Assembly (NCBI GenBank): GCA_046727735.1
Contig: JBKPDF010000010.1
Location: forward strand, 1-64,000
Source: AP-16 sp046727735
GTDB taxonomy: Bacteria; Pseudomonadota; Alphaproteobacteria; Rhizobiales; Xanthobacteraceae
Reading direction: 5' to 3'
DNA: 64,000 nucleotides
Part shown: piece after piece, positions 53,040 through 61,987 of the stretch
Position numbering within the stretch: the first letter of the stretch is position 1
Layout: every line of letters begins with the position of its first letter
The notes under the pieces: model-generated
What the model was told of the DNA's origin: nothing
Databases searched by the model: none
Seen by the model: only the letters and a program-made list of their open reading frames with translations
Translations under genes and position numbers: made by a program

Positions 53040-53435
53040 ATGGCGGCGATTCCCGAAAAATACCTCGATCTCCTGCAGCAGAAGAAAACCTTCGCCAATC
53101 TCGCAACCGTGATGCCGGACGGTTCGCCGCAAGTGACGCCAGTGTGGTTCGATTACAAGGACGGGCGCATTCGCGTGAACACCGCGAAGGGGAGGGTCAA
53201 GGCCCGCAACATGAAGCAAGGCTCGTCTGTCGCGCTCGCCATCATGGATCCCGACAATCCGTATCGCTATGTCCAGGTCCGCGGCCGCGTCCAGCGCGTC
53301 GCCGAGAACGCCGATGCGCACATCGATTCGCTCGCGAAGAAATATCTCGGCAAGGACAAGCACCCGTTCGCCCAGCCCGGCGAAGTGCGGGTAATGTACG
53401 AGATCGAGCCGACCTCCGCGTCGGGCATGAGTTGA
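53040..53435 (+). CDS. PPOX-class F420-dependent oxidoreductase
   Basis: A 131-residue split-barrel flavin/deazaflavin protein (IPEKYLDLLQQKKTFANLATVMPDGSPQVTPVWFDY, RIRVNTAKGRVKARNMKQGSSVALAIMDPDNPYRYVQVRGRVQ, both cut). This pattern is the F420-binding FDOR-B/PPOX group that includes biliverdin reductase-like and Rv1155-like proteins. ATG 53040 has GGAGG nine bases upstream. It differs from the PPOX gene at 45120, and its substrate is unknown. It brings the local total to five predicted F420 or flavin users. Confidence 0.88.
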   Translation: MAAIPEKYLDLLQQKKTFANLATVMPDGSPQVTPVWFDYKDGRIRVNTAKGRVKARNMKQGSSVALAIMDPDNPYRYVQVRGRVQRVAENADAHIDSLAKKYLGKDKHPFAQPGEVRVMYEIEPTSASGMS

Positions 53436-53471
53436 CCCGTTGGCGCACGAGACTCAATCGTAAAATCCAGC

Positions 53472-54536
53472 ATGACCGATCCGCTCGCCAAGCTCATCAC
53501 CCGCGCCGCCTATGGCGCAACGCAGCTGTCGCGCGTGGCCTGGTATCTTGGGCACGGGCTTGCAATGCGCAGGCTGGCGGAGGAGGCGCGCCACGGCAAG
53601 ACCAGCCGGCCTCGCCCGCACACCGATCGGCCGGTGCCGGACCGCAACCGGCTGTTCGCGGACATGGCGGCGCTGTTCCGACAAGACCTCGCCAATATCG
53701 AGGCCGGCATCTATCCCTTGCCGGCGGATCACGACGGCTCACTGGGAAGCTTGCTGCATCGTTCGCGGCTGTTCTTCGACGACTTGCCGGATGTGCATCG
53801 CCGGCGCGAGAGCGGCGGCGGCAGCGAAGTGTTGACAGACGCAACGCGCCGGAAGCGTCCTCGCTATTACCTGCAGAATTTCCACTTCCAGTCGGGCGGT
53901 TGGCTGACCGAGGACTCGGCCCGCCGGTATGATACGCAGGTCGAGGTGCTGTTCCAGGGTTCCGCGAACGTGACGCGCAGGCAGGCGCTCCCGCCCCTGC
54001 ACGAGGCCTTCGCCGGCCGCGACCAGCGACGGTTGCGGCTGCTCGACGTCGGCTGCGGCACCGGCAGGTTCCTGGATTTCGCCAAACAGGCGTGGCCGCG
54101 GCTTCCCGCGCTCGGGCTCGACATGTCGGAGGCCTATGTGCGCGAAGCCAGGCGCCATTTGCGCCGCTGGATGCGGATCGGCTTCGTCGTCGGCAACGGC
54201 GAGAGCATGCCGGTGCCGGACGCGAGCCAGGATGCGGTGACAAGCATTTTTTTATTCCACGAATTGCCGCCCAAGATCCGCCGGGCCGTCTTTCGGGAAT
54301 TTGCGCGCGTGCTCAAGTGCGGCGGACGTCTCGTGCTGGTGGATTCGCTCCAGCGCGGTGATGAGCCCGACTACGACGGGCTGCTCGAGCTGTTCCCGCA
54401 GAATTTTCACGAGCCGTATTATGCGAGCTACCTCGACGAAGACTTTGCGGCGATCGCCGCTGGTTGCGGCCTCAGCCACGTCCGCGACCAGAACGCGTTC
54501 GTCGCCAAGGTGATGGTATTCGACAAAGCGGCGTAG
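53472..54536 (+). CDS. class I SAM-dependent methyltransferase
   Basis: A 354-residue protein with a helical N-terminal region and a C-terminal methyltransferase domain: LRLLDVGCGTGRFLDFAKQAWPRLPALGLDMS near residues 190-220, then GNGESMPVPDASQDAVTSIFLFHELPPKIRRAVFREFARVLKCGGRLVLVDS (cut). The N-terminal region contains KRPRYYLQNFHFQSGGWLTEDSARRYDTQVEVLFQGSANVTRRQ (cut), a pattern seen in uncharacterised cyanobacterial and alphaproteobacterial methyltransferases. Substrate is unknown. It lies 36 bases after the PPOX gene on the same strand. Confidence 0.82.
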   Translation: MTDPLAKLITRAAYGATQLSRVAWYLGHGLAMRRLAEEARHGKTSRPRPHTDRPVPDRNRLFADMAALFRQDLANIEAGIYPLPADHDGSLGSLLHRSRLFFDDLPDVHRRRESGGGSEVLTDATRRKRPRYYLQNFHFQSGGWLTEDSARRYDTQVEVLFQGSANVTRRQALPPLHEAFAGRDQRRLRLLDVGCGTGRFLDFAKQAWPRLPALGLDMSEAYVREARRHLRRWMRIGFVVGNGESMPVPDASQDAVTSIFLFHELPPKIRRAVFREFARVLKCGGRLVLVDSLQRGDEPDYDGLLELFPQNFHEPYYASYLDEDFAAIAAGCGLSHVRDQNAFVAKVMVFDKAA

Positions 54537-54804
54537 CGCCGCCTGCGCCTGGAGGTTCAATGTTCCGGCGCGGAAATCGGGTCGGTTCCGCGCGAGGCCC
54601 GGGCGCCGAGAAAACGAGAACCCCGGCTCATCCGATAGTGGGCAGTTTTGCCCGCATCAGGGAGCCGCGGCCGGCGAGCTCCGTCGATTGCCAGGCAAAA
54701 ATTTTGGATTGCTTCACGGATCGGAATCGACCGCGACGGCGTTGGAGGGGGACGACGGTGCTGTCAACGTGCCCGGATCGCACCGCAACCGAACGGCATG
54801 CGGC

Positions 54805-55704
54805 ATGACCAATATTCCGACCGAGCTGCTGCGAACGCTGGTCACGGTCGTGGAGGTTCGCAGTTTCACCAAAGCCGCTCAGTATCTCGGCATGACCCAG
54901 CCGGCGGTCAGCGCACAGATCAAGCGCCTGCAGGTTCTGCTCGGGGGGGAACTGCTCGACAAAAGCGCGCCCGGCGTAGCGTTGACCGTAAAAGGAGAAG
55001 CGGTCGTGCAGCGCGCGCGCGAGCTGCTGTCCGTCAACGACCGTATCGTCCAGATGACGACGACGAGACCCCGAACCGAGCTGCGCATCGGTATCTCGGA
55101 TGGGGCGCAGAGCGCGATGTTGCTTCCGGTACTGGACGCCCTTCGCCAAGCTTCCTCGGAAGCTTTCGAGATCTGCAATTCCGACGATCTTTTGCGCGAT
55201 CTGAAGCAGGGCGAACTGGACCTCGTGATCGCATTGGGCGAGACCGCGGGCATGCAGGCGCGGCACCGCTGGACCGAGCCTCTGGCCTGGGTCTGCGCCC
55301 CCGGGCTTGCTTTCAGTCGAGCCGCGCCGCTGCCGCTCGTGCTTGCGGCCGAGAGCGGCGAAATCGCGCGGATCGCGACCGCCGCGCTCGAGCGCGGCGG
55401 CGCGCAGTGGCAAGCAGCCTGCCGGCTTCCGGCGGCCGGCTGTGCGGCTGCCGTCGCGGCCGGCGTGGGAATCGCCGCCGTTCTTGCGCGTTTTTCGCCG
55501 GAGCTCGCTGTCTGCGAGGATCCCCGTCTACCGCGCCTGCCTGAGCTCGCCTGCGGCATCTATGTGCGCGTGGGCGCGGCGGAACGGCAGGTCGAGCAGC
55601 TTGCTGACGCTCTCGCGGAAGCGCTGCGCGCGGCGATCGCGGCGCCGTCGGCGATCCCTCCGGACCTCGAGGAACCGGCGACGCAGCTGCAGCCCGAAGG
55701 TTGA
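54805..55704 (+). CDS. LysR-family transcriptional regulator
   Basis: A 299-residue LTTR with an N-terminal winged helix-turn-helix (ELLRTLVTVVEVRSFTKAAQYLGMTQPAVSAQIKRLQ, about residues 6-43, cut) and a C-terminal effector domain (LRIGISDGAQSAMLLPVLDALR). ATG 54805 gives the standard N-terminus. Its target is not clear; LTTRs usually regulate a divergent gene, but here the upstream methyltransferase is co-directional and the downstream binding protein is convergent. Confidence 0.9.
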   Translation: MTNIPTELLRTLVTVVEVRSFTKAAQYLGMTQPAVSAQIKRLQVLLGGELLDKSAPGVALTVKGEAVVQRARELLSVNDRIVQMTTTRPRTELRIGISDGAQSAMLLPVLDALRQASSEAFEICNSDDLLRDLKQGELDLVIALGETAGMQARHRWTEPLAWVCAPGLAFSRAAPLPLVLAAESGEIARIATAALERGGAQWQAACRLPAAGCAAAVAAGVGIAAVLARFSPELAVCEDPRLPRLPELACGIYVRVGAAERQVEQLADALAEALRAAIAAPSAIPPDLEEPATQLQPEG

Positions 55705-55752
55705 CCGGCGCTCGGCCAGCCGACAATTCGGACGCGCGATGCCAAACGCGCA

Positions 55753-56814
55753 CTATTCCGGCAATCTGCGATCCGCCTCCGCGGGCAGGAAGCTCGCATC
55801 GAAGATGTCGTCCGGCCTCGGCTTGGTCTTGAATTTGTAAGCGAGCCCCATCTGTTCGAGGGCGCGATCGAACCGTCCGGGATCGATGCCGCCGACCCCC
55901 CGTGCGCGTACTTCGGGCGTCAGGATGTTGTCCCGTAGCGCAATGCGCAACCGCTCGAGTTCGATCTCGCTGCGGGCGCCTTCGTTTCGCTTGAGCACGG
56001 ATTGGATGGCGGCGGCCGGGTTCTTGATGGTGTCCTTCAGGCCGCGGAGAAATCCGCGGAGAAATCCGCGAACCGCTTCGGGATTTTCCGACGCGAATTT
56101 CGCGTTGACCAGAATGGCGCCGCCATAGAGTTCCAGCCCATAATCGATCATCGACATCAATTGAATGTCGTCCGCCGGGACGCCCCGCTCCTTCAGATTG
56201 ACGTAGGAGACGAAGGTGTTGCCGGTGATCGCATCGACCTCTCCGGACGCCAGCATGGGTTCGCGAACCGGAACGGCGACGTTGAGCACCGTGACCTTCG
56301 CGGCATCGATGTCGGCCAATTGCGCAAACAGCGGCCATTGCGCGTACGCCGGATCGGTCGCCGGAGCGCCCAATTTCCTGTCCTCGAGATCCTTCGGCCG
56401 AGCGACGCCGCGGCTCTTGCGGCCGATGATCGCGTAGGCGGGGCGGTTGTAGACCATGAACACCGCCTTGATCGGAGACGCCGGATTCTGGTCGCGAAGC
56501 CGAATGAGCGCATTGATGTCGCCGAACACGATGTCGAAATTGCCCGACGCCAGCCGGCTCACCGTATCGAACGGGCCCGCGCCGGGATCGATGGTCATGT
56601 AGAGCCCTTCGGCGTGGTAGTAGCCCATGTCGGCAGCGACCAAAAACGGCGCGACGGCTCCCCCCAATTGGCCGTTCAGGCTGAACTTGACCGAAGTCTG
56701 CGCGCTCGCCGCCGAGCTTCCGAGCGTCCAGAGCAGGACTGCAAACAGGAGCGTGCAGGGGGTGGCGTGGCGGGGCCGATCTTGCTGGAACTGCCGCATC
56801 GACTCGCGTCCCAT
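55753..56814 (-). CDS. ABC transporter periplasmic substrate-binding protein (NMT1/SsuA type), orphan
   Basis: A 353-residue binding protein with signal peptide (TLLFAVLLWTLGSSAASAQ). The NMT1/THI5-like fold is suggested by VKFSLNGQLGGAVAPFLVAADMGYYHAEGLYMTIDPGAG (cut), GNFDIVFGDINALIRLRDQ and EVDAITGNTFVSYVN. Relatives bind nitrate, sulfonates, taurine or thiamine precursors. No permease or ATPase gene is next to it. The protein contains the tandem RGFLRGFLRG made by a 12-base direct duplication (56045-56068). Starts at 56814 or 56799 are both possible. Confidence 0.85.
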   Translation of the reverse strand: MGRESMRQFQQDRPRHATPCTLLFAVLLWTLGSSAASAQTSVKFSLNGQLGGAVAPFLVAADMGYYHAEGLYMTIDPGAGPFDTVSRLASGNFDIVFGDINALIRLRDQNPASPIKAVFMVYNRPAYAIIGRKSRGVARPKDLEDRKLGAPATDPAYAQWPLFAQLADIDAAKVTVLNVAVPVREPMLASGEVDAITGNTFVSYVNLKERGVPADDIQLMSMIDYGLELYGGAILVNAKFASENPEAVRGFLRGFLRGLKDTIKNPAAAIQSVLKRNEGARSEIELERLRIALRDNILTPEVRARGVGGIDPGRFDRALEQMGLAYKFKTKPRPDDIFDASFLPAEADRRLPE

Positions 56815-56974
56815 GCGTCGGCCGCCCCCAAGTGGTTTGCGCCGCGCCCCGTCGCGCTAACGCCGGTTTCGCGGTTTTATTCCGTCCCCCGCCTGCGCCA
56901 TAGTCGGCAATGCGAGAGCAAAGCTCAAGCCGCGAGCGCCACGCCGGTCGCTTCGGAGCGGGAGCGGAGTTTCG

Positions 56975-59900
56975 ATGACTCTACCGCAAGGACAGATAGC
57001 CCAAACCGGCGATATTGCGTCGTTCGAAGCACCCTATGCGCCGCCGGATGAAGCCATCGCCGAGGGGCTGCTTGCCGAAGCGGCGCGCACAGCCGATGCC
57101 GAGCGCCGCATCGATGCGCGCACCACGCGGCTCGTGCACGCGATCCGCGGCCGTGCCAGCGGTCTCGGTGGCGTTGAGGATTTCTTGCGCGAATATTCGC
57201 TCTCGACCCGCGAGGGACTGGCCCTCATGGTCTTGGCCGAGGCCTTGCTGCGGGTACCGGATGCCGCGACGGCCGACCGGCTGATCGAGGACAAGCTGGC
57301 TGCCGCCGACTGGTCGCATCACGACGTGCAGTCGAGCGCCTTTCTGGTCTCGGCGTCGGCTTGGGCGTTGGGGGTGGGAGCGCGCATCATCCATCCGGGA
57401 GAAATGCCCGAGCACATTCTGGCGAGCCTAGGCAAACGGCTGGGACTGCCGGCGCTTCGCGCTGCGACCCGGCAGGCGATGCGGCTCTTGGGCTCGCATT
57501 TCGTTCTCGGCGAGACCATCGAGCAGGCGCTGGCACGTGCCGCCGGCGCGTTCCGTTATTCCTTCGACATGCTGGGCGAGGCCGCCCGGACCGCGGCGGA
57601 CGCCGAGCGCTATTTCGAGAGCTATGCAGGCGCAATCGACGCCATCGCCGCCCACGCGGCGTGGCTTCGATCCGCGGATCGGCCCGGCATCTCCGTCAAG
57701 CTCTCCGCTTTGCACCCGAGGTTCGAACCGATCTCGCGCTCGCGCGTGCTCGCCGAGCTCGGACCGAGGCTGCTGGAATTGGCGCGCCGGGCGAAAGCCC
57801 GAGATCTGCAGCTCACCGTCGACGCCGAGGAAGCGGATCGCCTCGAATTGTCGCTCGCCTCGATCGGACTCGTGCTCGCGGATCCCTCGCTCGCCGGCTG
57901 GTCGGGATTCGGGCTCGCGGTGCAGGCTTATCAGAAGCGCGCCCCGGCCGTCATCGATTGGATCATTGCGGCCGCGCAAGCGCTCGGCCGGCGCATCCCC
58001 GTGCGCCTCGTCAAGGGCGCCTACTGGGACAGCGAGATCAAGCGCGCGCAGGAGCGCGGGCTCGCCGACTACCCGGTCTTCACCCGCAAGGCCATGACGG
58101 ATCTTTGTTACATGCACTGCATGCGCCAGCTGATCGGGGCGCGCGCGCATATTTTTCCGCAATTCGCCACGCACAACGCGCTCACCGTCGCCAGCGTGAT
58201 CGAGGAGGCGGGCGGGGTCCAGGGTTACGAGTTCCAGCGGCTGCACGGAATGGGCGAGGCGCTGTACGAGACGCTGCTCGCGGAGGAGCCCGGCGCCGCG
58301 TGCCGGGTCTACGCGCCGGTCGGCAATCATCGCGACCTGCTTGCGTATCTGGTGCGGCGGCTGTTGGAGAACGGTGCGAATTCTTCCTTCGTGTCGGCCG
58401 CGGCCGACCCGCGGGTGCCCGTCGCCGCCATCCTGCAGCGCCCGCAGGCGCGCATCGGGGGCCCGAAAGCGGCTGCCCGGCATCCTCACATTCCGCTGCC
58501 CGAGGCGCTCTATGCGCCTGCGCGCCGCAATTCGCGCGGGATCGAGTTCGGCGACGGCGCGGCGGTGCGCGGCCTGCTCGCGGAGATTGCCGCCGGCGCG
58601 CCGCAGGAGCCGCGCGCGCAGCCGCTCGTCGACGGCATCGCGCTCGCGGGGCGCAGGCGCGACGTGGCCTCGCCGATCGACGGCGCGCCGATCGGCACCG
58701 TCGTCGAGGGCGGGGAACGGAGCGCGGACGGGGCCATGGCGGCCGCAGCCGCCGGTTTCCCGGCCTGGGCGGATGCGCCACGCGAGAAGCGGGCCGCGGT
58801 GCTCGAACGCGCCGCCGACGCGATCGAAGCCGCGCGCGGTCGACTGATCTGGCTGCTGCAACGGGAAGCCGGCAAGACCCTCGAAGACGCGGTTGCCGAA
58901 GTCCGCGAGGCGGCGGATTTCTGCCGGTACTACGCCGCCGAGCTTCGCCACAGCCTCGCGCCACGACGAATGCCGGGCCCGACCGGGGAAACGAACGAAC
59001 TCACCTACCGCGGTCGTGGCCCATTCGTGTGTATCTCGCCCTGGAATTTCCCGCTGGCGATCTTCACCGGCCAGGTCAGCGCGGCGCTCGCGGCGGGCAA
59101 CAGCGTGGTTGCCAAGCCGGCCGAACAAACGCCGCTCACCGCGGCCGAGGCGGTCCGGCGGCTGCACGCGGCCGGCGTTCCCCAAACCGCGCTGCATCTC
59201 GTGCCGGGCGACGGGCACGTGGGTGCATTGCTGGTCGAAGATCCGCGCACGGCCGGCGTAGCATTCACCGGGTCGAACGACACGGCGGCCAAGATCACCC
59301 GGGCGCTGGCGAGGAAATCGGGGCCGCTGGTGCCGTTCATTGCCGAAACCGGCGGTGTCAACGCCATGGTGGTCGACGCCACCGCATTGCCCGAGCAAGT
59401 GACGGACGATGTGCTGACGTCCGCGTTCCGCTCGGCCGGCCAGCGCTGCTCGGCGTTGCGGCTCCTCTGCGTCCAGGAAGACGTCGCGGATGGCCTGCTG
59501 GCAATGATCGAAGGCGCGGCGTTCGAGTTGCAGTTGGGCGATCCGCGTGAGCTCTCGACCCATGTCGGGCCGGTGATCGACGCCGAAGCCAAGGTCGGCC
59601 TGGAACAATGGATCGCGCAAATGCGGGGCCGGGGCACCGTACGGTTCCGCTGGGACCGCATGCCGCTGCCGGCGGTCGGTACCTACGTGCCGCCGACCAT
59701 CATCGAGCTCGACCGCGCCGGCGATCTCGACCGGGAAGTGTTCGGTCCGGTGCTGCACGTCGTACGCTGGCGGGCCGACGAGCTCGACCGGCTGCTCGAT
59801 GACATCGCCGCGAGCGGCTACGGGCTCACGCTCGGCATCCATTCGCGCATCGAGCTGACGGTCGAGCGCATTCTTCGGCGGCTCACGGTCGGCAACGTCT

Positions 59901-60085
59901 ACGTCAACCGCAACATGATCGGGGCGGTGGTCGGCACTCAGCCGTTCGGCGGATCGGGGCTGTCCGGGACCGGCCCGAAGGCCGGGGGTCCGAACTATCT
60001 GCCGCGCTTCGCGATCGAGCAGACGATCGCCATCAACACCGCCGCCGTCGGCGGCAATGCCAGCCTCTTGGCGGAGCCCGAATGA
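56975..60085 (+). CDS. putA: bifunctional proline dehydrogenase / glutamate-semialdehyde dehydrogenase
   Basis: PutA oxidises proline to glutamate in two steps, FAD-dependent proline dehydrogenase then NAD-dependent P5C dehydrogenase. At 1036 residues this is the short form without the N-terminal DNA-binding domain of enterobacterial PutA, so it should not act as a repressor. The PRODH barrel shows RLVKGAYWDSEIKRAQERGL and YAPVGNHRDLLAYLVRRLLENGANSSFV (cut). The aldehyde dehydrogenase half has ISPWNFPLAIFTGQ, FTGSNDTA, ETGGVNAM and the catalytic Cys825 in SAGQRCSALR. ATG 56975 follows GGAGCGGAG. Confidence 0.97.
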   Translation: MTLPQGQIAQTGDIASFEAPYAPPDEAIAEGLLAEAARTADAERRIDARTTRLVHAIRGRASGLGGVEDFLREYSLSTREGLALMVLAEALLRVPDAATADRLIEDKLAAADWSHHDVQSSAFLVSASAWALGVGARIIHPGEMPEHILASLGKRLGLPALRAATRQAMRLLGSHFVLGETIEQALARAAGAFRYSFDMLGEAARTAADAERYFESYAGAIDAIAAHAAWLRSADRPGISVKLSALHPRFEPISRSRVLAELGPRLLELARRAKARDLQLTVDAEEADRLELSLASIGLVLADPSLAGWSGFGLAVQAYQKRAPAVIDWIIAAAQALGRRIPVRLVKGAYWDSEIKRAQERGLADYPVFTRKAMTDLCYMHCMRQLIGARAHIFPQFATHNALTVASVIEEAGGVQGYEFQRLHGMGEALYETLLAEEPGAACRVYAPVGNHRDLLAYLVRRLLENGANSSFVSAAADPRVPVAAILQRPQARIGGPKAAARHPHIPLPEALYAPARRNSRGIEFGDGAAVRGLLAEIAAGAPQEPRAQPLVDGIALAGRRRDVASPIDGAPIGTVVEGGERSADGAMAAAAAGFPAWADAPREKRAAVLERAADAIEAARGRLIWLLQREAGKTLEDAVAEVREAADFCRYYAAELRHSLAPRRMPGPTGETNELTYRGRGPFVCISPWNFPLAIFTGQVSAALAAGNSVVAKPAEQTPLTAAEAVRRLHAAGVPQTALHLVPGDGHVGALLVEDPRTAGVAFTGSNDTAAKITRALARKSGPLVPFIAETGGVNAMVVDATALPEQVTDDVLTSAFRSAGQRCSALRLLCVQEDVADGLLAMIEGAAFELQLGDPRELSTHVGPVIDAEAKVGLEQWIAQMRGRGTVRFRWDRMPLPAVGTYVPPTIIELDRAGDLDREVFGPVLHVVRWRADELDRLLDDIAASGYGLTLGIHSRIELTVERILRRLTVGNVYVNRNMIGAVVGTQPFGGSGLSGTGPKAGGPNYLPRFAIEQTIAINTAAVGGNASLLAEPE

Positions 60086-60162
60086 TCGCCGCGGCCCGGA
60101 TCGGCAGACGAGCGGACGCATTCGTTAACGCGCGGTAAATCCAATGCGGCTATCCTGGCCGC

Positions 60163-60543
60163 ATGACTGATTCGCTCGATCGGCTCTACGCGGCCGTGCT
60201 CGCCGCCAAGCACGCGGACCCGCGCGCCTCGCGCACCGCTCGGCTGCTGCGCTCCGGCCGCGCCAAGATGGCCAAGAAGCTCGCCGAGGAGGCCGTCGAA
60301 GTCGTCATCGATGCCATGAACGGCGGCCGCGACGCGGTGATCCGGGAAAGCGCGGATCTGCTCTATCACCTCGTCGTGCTGTGGGGCTCGGCGGGCGTGA
60401 GCCCGAAAGACGTGTGGCAGGAAATGGATCGCCGCGAGCGCCTGCTCGGCATCGCCGAGAAGCTGCCGAAGCCCGTGACCGAGCCGGATGAACGTCGGCG
60501 AATCGTCGCGCTCGACAGCCGCCGGCTGCACAAGCGCCACTGA
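60163..60543 (+). CDS. HisE-like phosphoribosyl-ATP pyrophosphohydrolase
   Basis: A 126-residue MazG-fold protein matching HisE, the second enzyme of histidine biosynthesis: LAEEAVEVVIDAMNGGRDAVIRESADLLYHLVVLW (cut) holds the EExxE and ExxD metal ligands. It is longer at the C-terminus than usual HisE and is not beside other his genes, so it may be a second copy or a related house-cleaning pyrophosphatase. It follows putA by 77 bases. Confidence 0.82.
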   Translation: MTDSLDRLYAAVLAAKHADPRASRTARLLRSGRAKMAKKLAEEAVEVVIDAMNGGRDAVIRESADLLYHLVVLWGSAGVSPKDVWQEMDRRERLLGIAEKLPKPVTEPDERRRIVALDSRRLHKRH

Positions 60544-60618
60544 GCTGCTGCGCTGCATCGAGCGGGGCGGGCCGCTTGCGATGGACAGTGCCCTTCCGTA
60601 CCGCTAATCAGGCGGGCC

Positions 60619-61203
60619 ATGCTTCTGAGACGGATTTACGACTGGTGCATCGGCGCCGCGGGCAAGCCGCATGCCTCGTGGATCATGGGCGCGCTGTCGT
60701 TCGGCGAGAGTTCGATCCTCCCGATCCCGCCCGACGTGATGATGATCCCGATGTCGCTCGCCCGGCCGGACAAGACCTGGTATTACGCGACGCTGTGCAC
60801 GGCGACGTCGGTGGCGGGCGGCCTGGTCGGCTATCTCATCGGCGCGGCGCTCTACGATACCGTGGGGCATTGGATCATCCAGGCCTACGGATACGGCGAC
60901 AAGGTCGAGCTGTTTCGTGACGCGTACGTGCGCTACGGCGCCTGGATCATCCTGCTCAAAGGCGTCACCCCGATCCCGTACAAGATCGTAACCATCACGT
61001 CTGGATTTGCCGATTATCCCATCGTGCCGTTCCTGCTGCTGTCGTTCGTCGCGCGTGGAATGCGGTTCTACTTTTTTGCGTTTCTGCTGTACCGGTACGG
61101 GGTCTGGGCGCGGGTGAACATCGAAAAACGGCTGGGCTTATGGTTCACGATCGGCTGCATCGTGGTGCTGATCGGAGTCATCGCCGCAACCAAGCTGTTC
61201 TGA
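60619..61203 (+). CDS. YqaA/DedA-like inner-membrane protein
   Basis: A 194-residue membrane protein of the SNARE-associated/DedA-like (YqaA) family: GALSFGESSILPIPPDVMMIPMSLARP (cut) with conserved E and PPD, AGGLVGYLIGAALYDTVG, then GAWIILLKGVTPIPYKIVTITSGFADY and an R-rich FVARGMRFYFFAFLLYRYG. About four to five membrane segments are predicted. Family members act in lipid scrambling or membrane homeostasis; the precise role here is unknown. Confidence 0.85.
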   Translation: MLLRRIYDWCIGAAGKPHASWIMGALSFGESSILPIPPDVMMIPMSLARPDKTWYYATLCTATSVAGGLVGYLIGAALYDTVGHWIIQAYGYGDKVELFRDAYVRYGAWIILLKGVTPIPYKIVTITSGFADYPIVPFLLLSFVARGMRFYFFAFLLYRYGVWARVNIEKRLGLWFTIGCIVVLIGVIAATKLF

Positions 61204-61283
61204 CGCCGGTCTCCTCAATTTTGCCATCGGATGCTCGCGTTATCGCACCCGGCCGGCTCGAGCCGCGCCCATGGTGACCGCAC

Positions 61284-61847
61284 ATGAATGCGACGGTGCA
61301 GCGCGCGGGAGTGACGCCGCGGATTCGCATCCGCCCCGCATTGGCGCTCGGATGCGCCGCAGTGGTTTGTTTCGTGACGGCGGCACCGGCACAGACGCCC
61401 GGGGCCGCGTCGCCGCCTCCGGCAGCACAATCCGAGCAGGAAGCCTCGGCGCAACCAACGCCGCCCGCAGGCCCGGCGGCATCGCGACCCGATGGGTTCT
61501 TCGGCCGGATGGGGCGCTGGATCGACGAGTCGATCGAGCGAGCAAGTCGGGCCTGGCGGGGCAAACCGGAACCTGCGCCGAGCGAAGTGGGCAATGTCGG
61601 TGCCGGCTTGCTGCCCAACCCGAACATCGTCACCGGGCACGAGCGCTGCGAGACTGCCGCGAACGGCGCCCCCGACTGCCGTGCCGCCGCCGAAGCGCTG
61701 TGCCGTGCGAAAGGGCTTGCCGCCGCCGGCAGCCTCGATGTTCAATCGGTCGAAAAATGTCCGGCGCGCGCGTGGATTTCCGGAACGCGAACCGCACGCG
61801 ATGAATGCCGCACGGAATCCTACGTGCAGCGCGCGTTCTGCCGATAA
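61284..61847 (+). CDS. secreted hypothetical protein, 187 residues
   Basis: I do not recognise a characterised family. The N-terminus has a signal peptide (PALALGCAAVVCFVTAAPAQ), then a Pro/Ala-rich disordered stretch, a short amphipathic segment FFGRMGRWIDESIERASRAWRG, and a C-terminal part with six cysteines (HERCETAANGAPDCRAAAEALCRAKG, VEKCPARAW, DECRTESYVQRAFCR), likely forming disulphides in the periplasm. The spacing repeats a C-x(8)-C style pattern typical of small alphaproteobacterial envelope proteins of unknown function. Confidence 0.7.
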   Translation: MNATVQRAGVTPRIRIRPALALGCAAVVCFVTAAPAQTPGAASPPPAAQSEQEASAQPTPPAGPAASRPDGFFGRMGRWIDESIERASRAWRGKPEPAPSEVGNVGAGLLPNPNIVTGHERCETAANGAPDCRAAAEALCRAKGLAAAGSLDVQSVEKCPARAWISGTRTARDECRTESYVQRAFCR

Positions 61848-61853
61848 CAGGTA

Positions 61854-61975
61854 GCAGAAGTCAGAAATTGAAAATTGCAGGTCGGAAATCAGAGGTGCCG
61901 AGGCATGCCCAGGCGTGACGACGGCAGACAGATATTGGTCTCTGTTCTCTGATCTGTGATTTTCCGAGACCTGAA
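61854..61975. repeat. intergenic purine/pyrimidine-biased repeat
   Basis: Units such as GTCAGAAAT, GTCGGAAATCAGAG on the left and CTCTGATCTGTGATTTTC on the right are imperfect inverted copies. The segment is A+T-rich for this genome and lies just before the SAF-domain oxidoreductase, whose ribosome-binding site (AAAGGGAGG) follows it directly. Confidence 0.4.
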
Positions 61976-61987
61976 AGGGAGGCGACG

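Noticed and set aside
52867..53106. Candidate HicA toxin upstream of the HicB-like gene
   Set aside because: The translated frame has none of the HicA features (GSHH-type histidine motif, VPVH-type strand).
57428..60121. An 897-codon frame opposite putA
   Set aside because: It is antisense to a complete, motif-bearing PutA and has no ribosome-binding site or domain.
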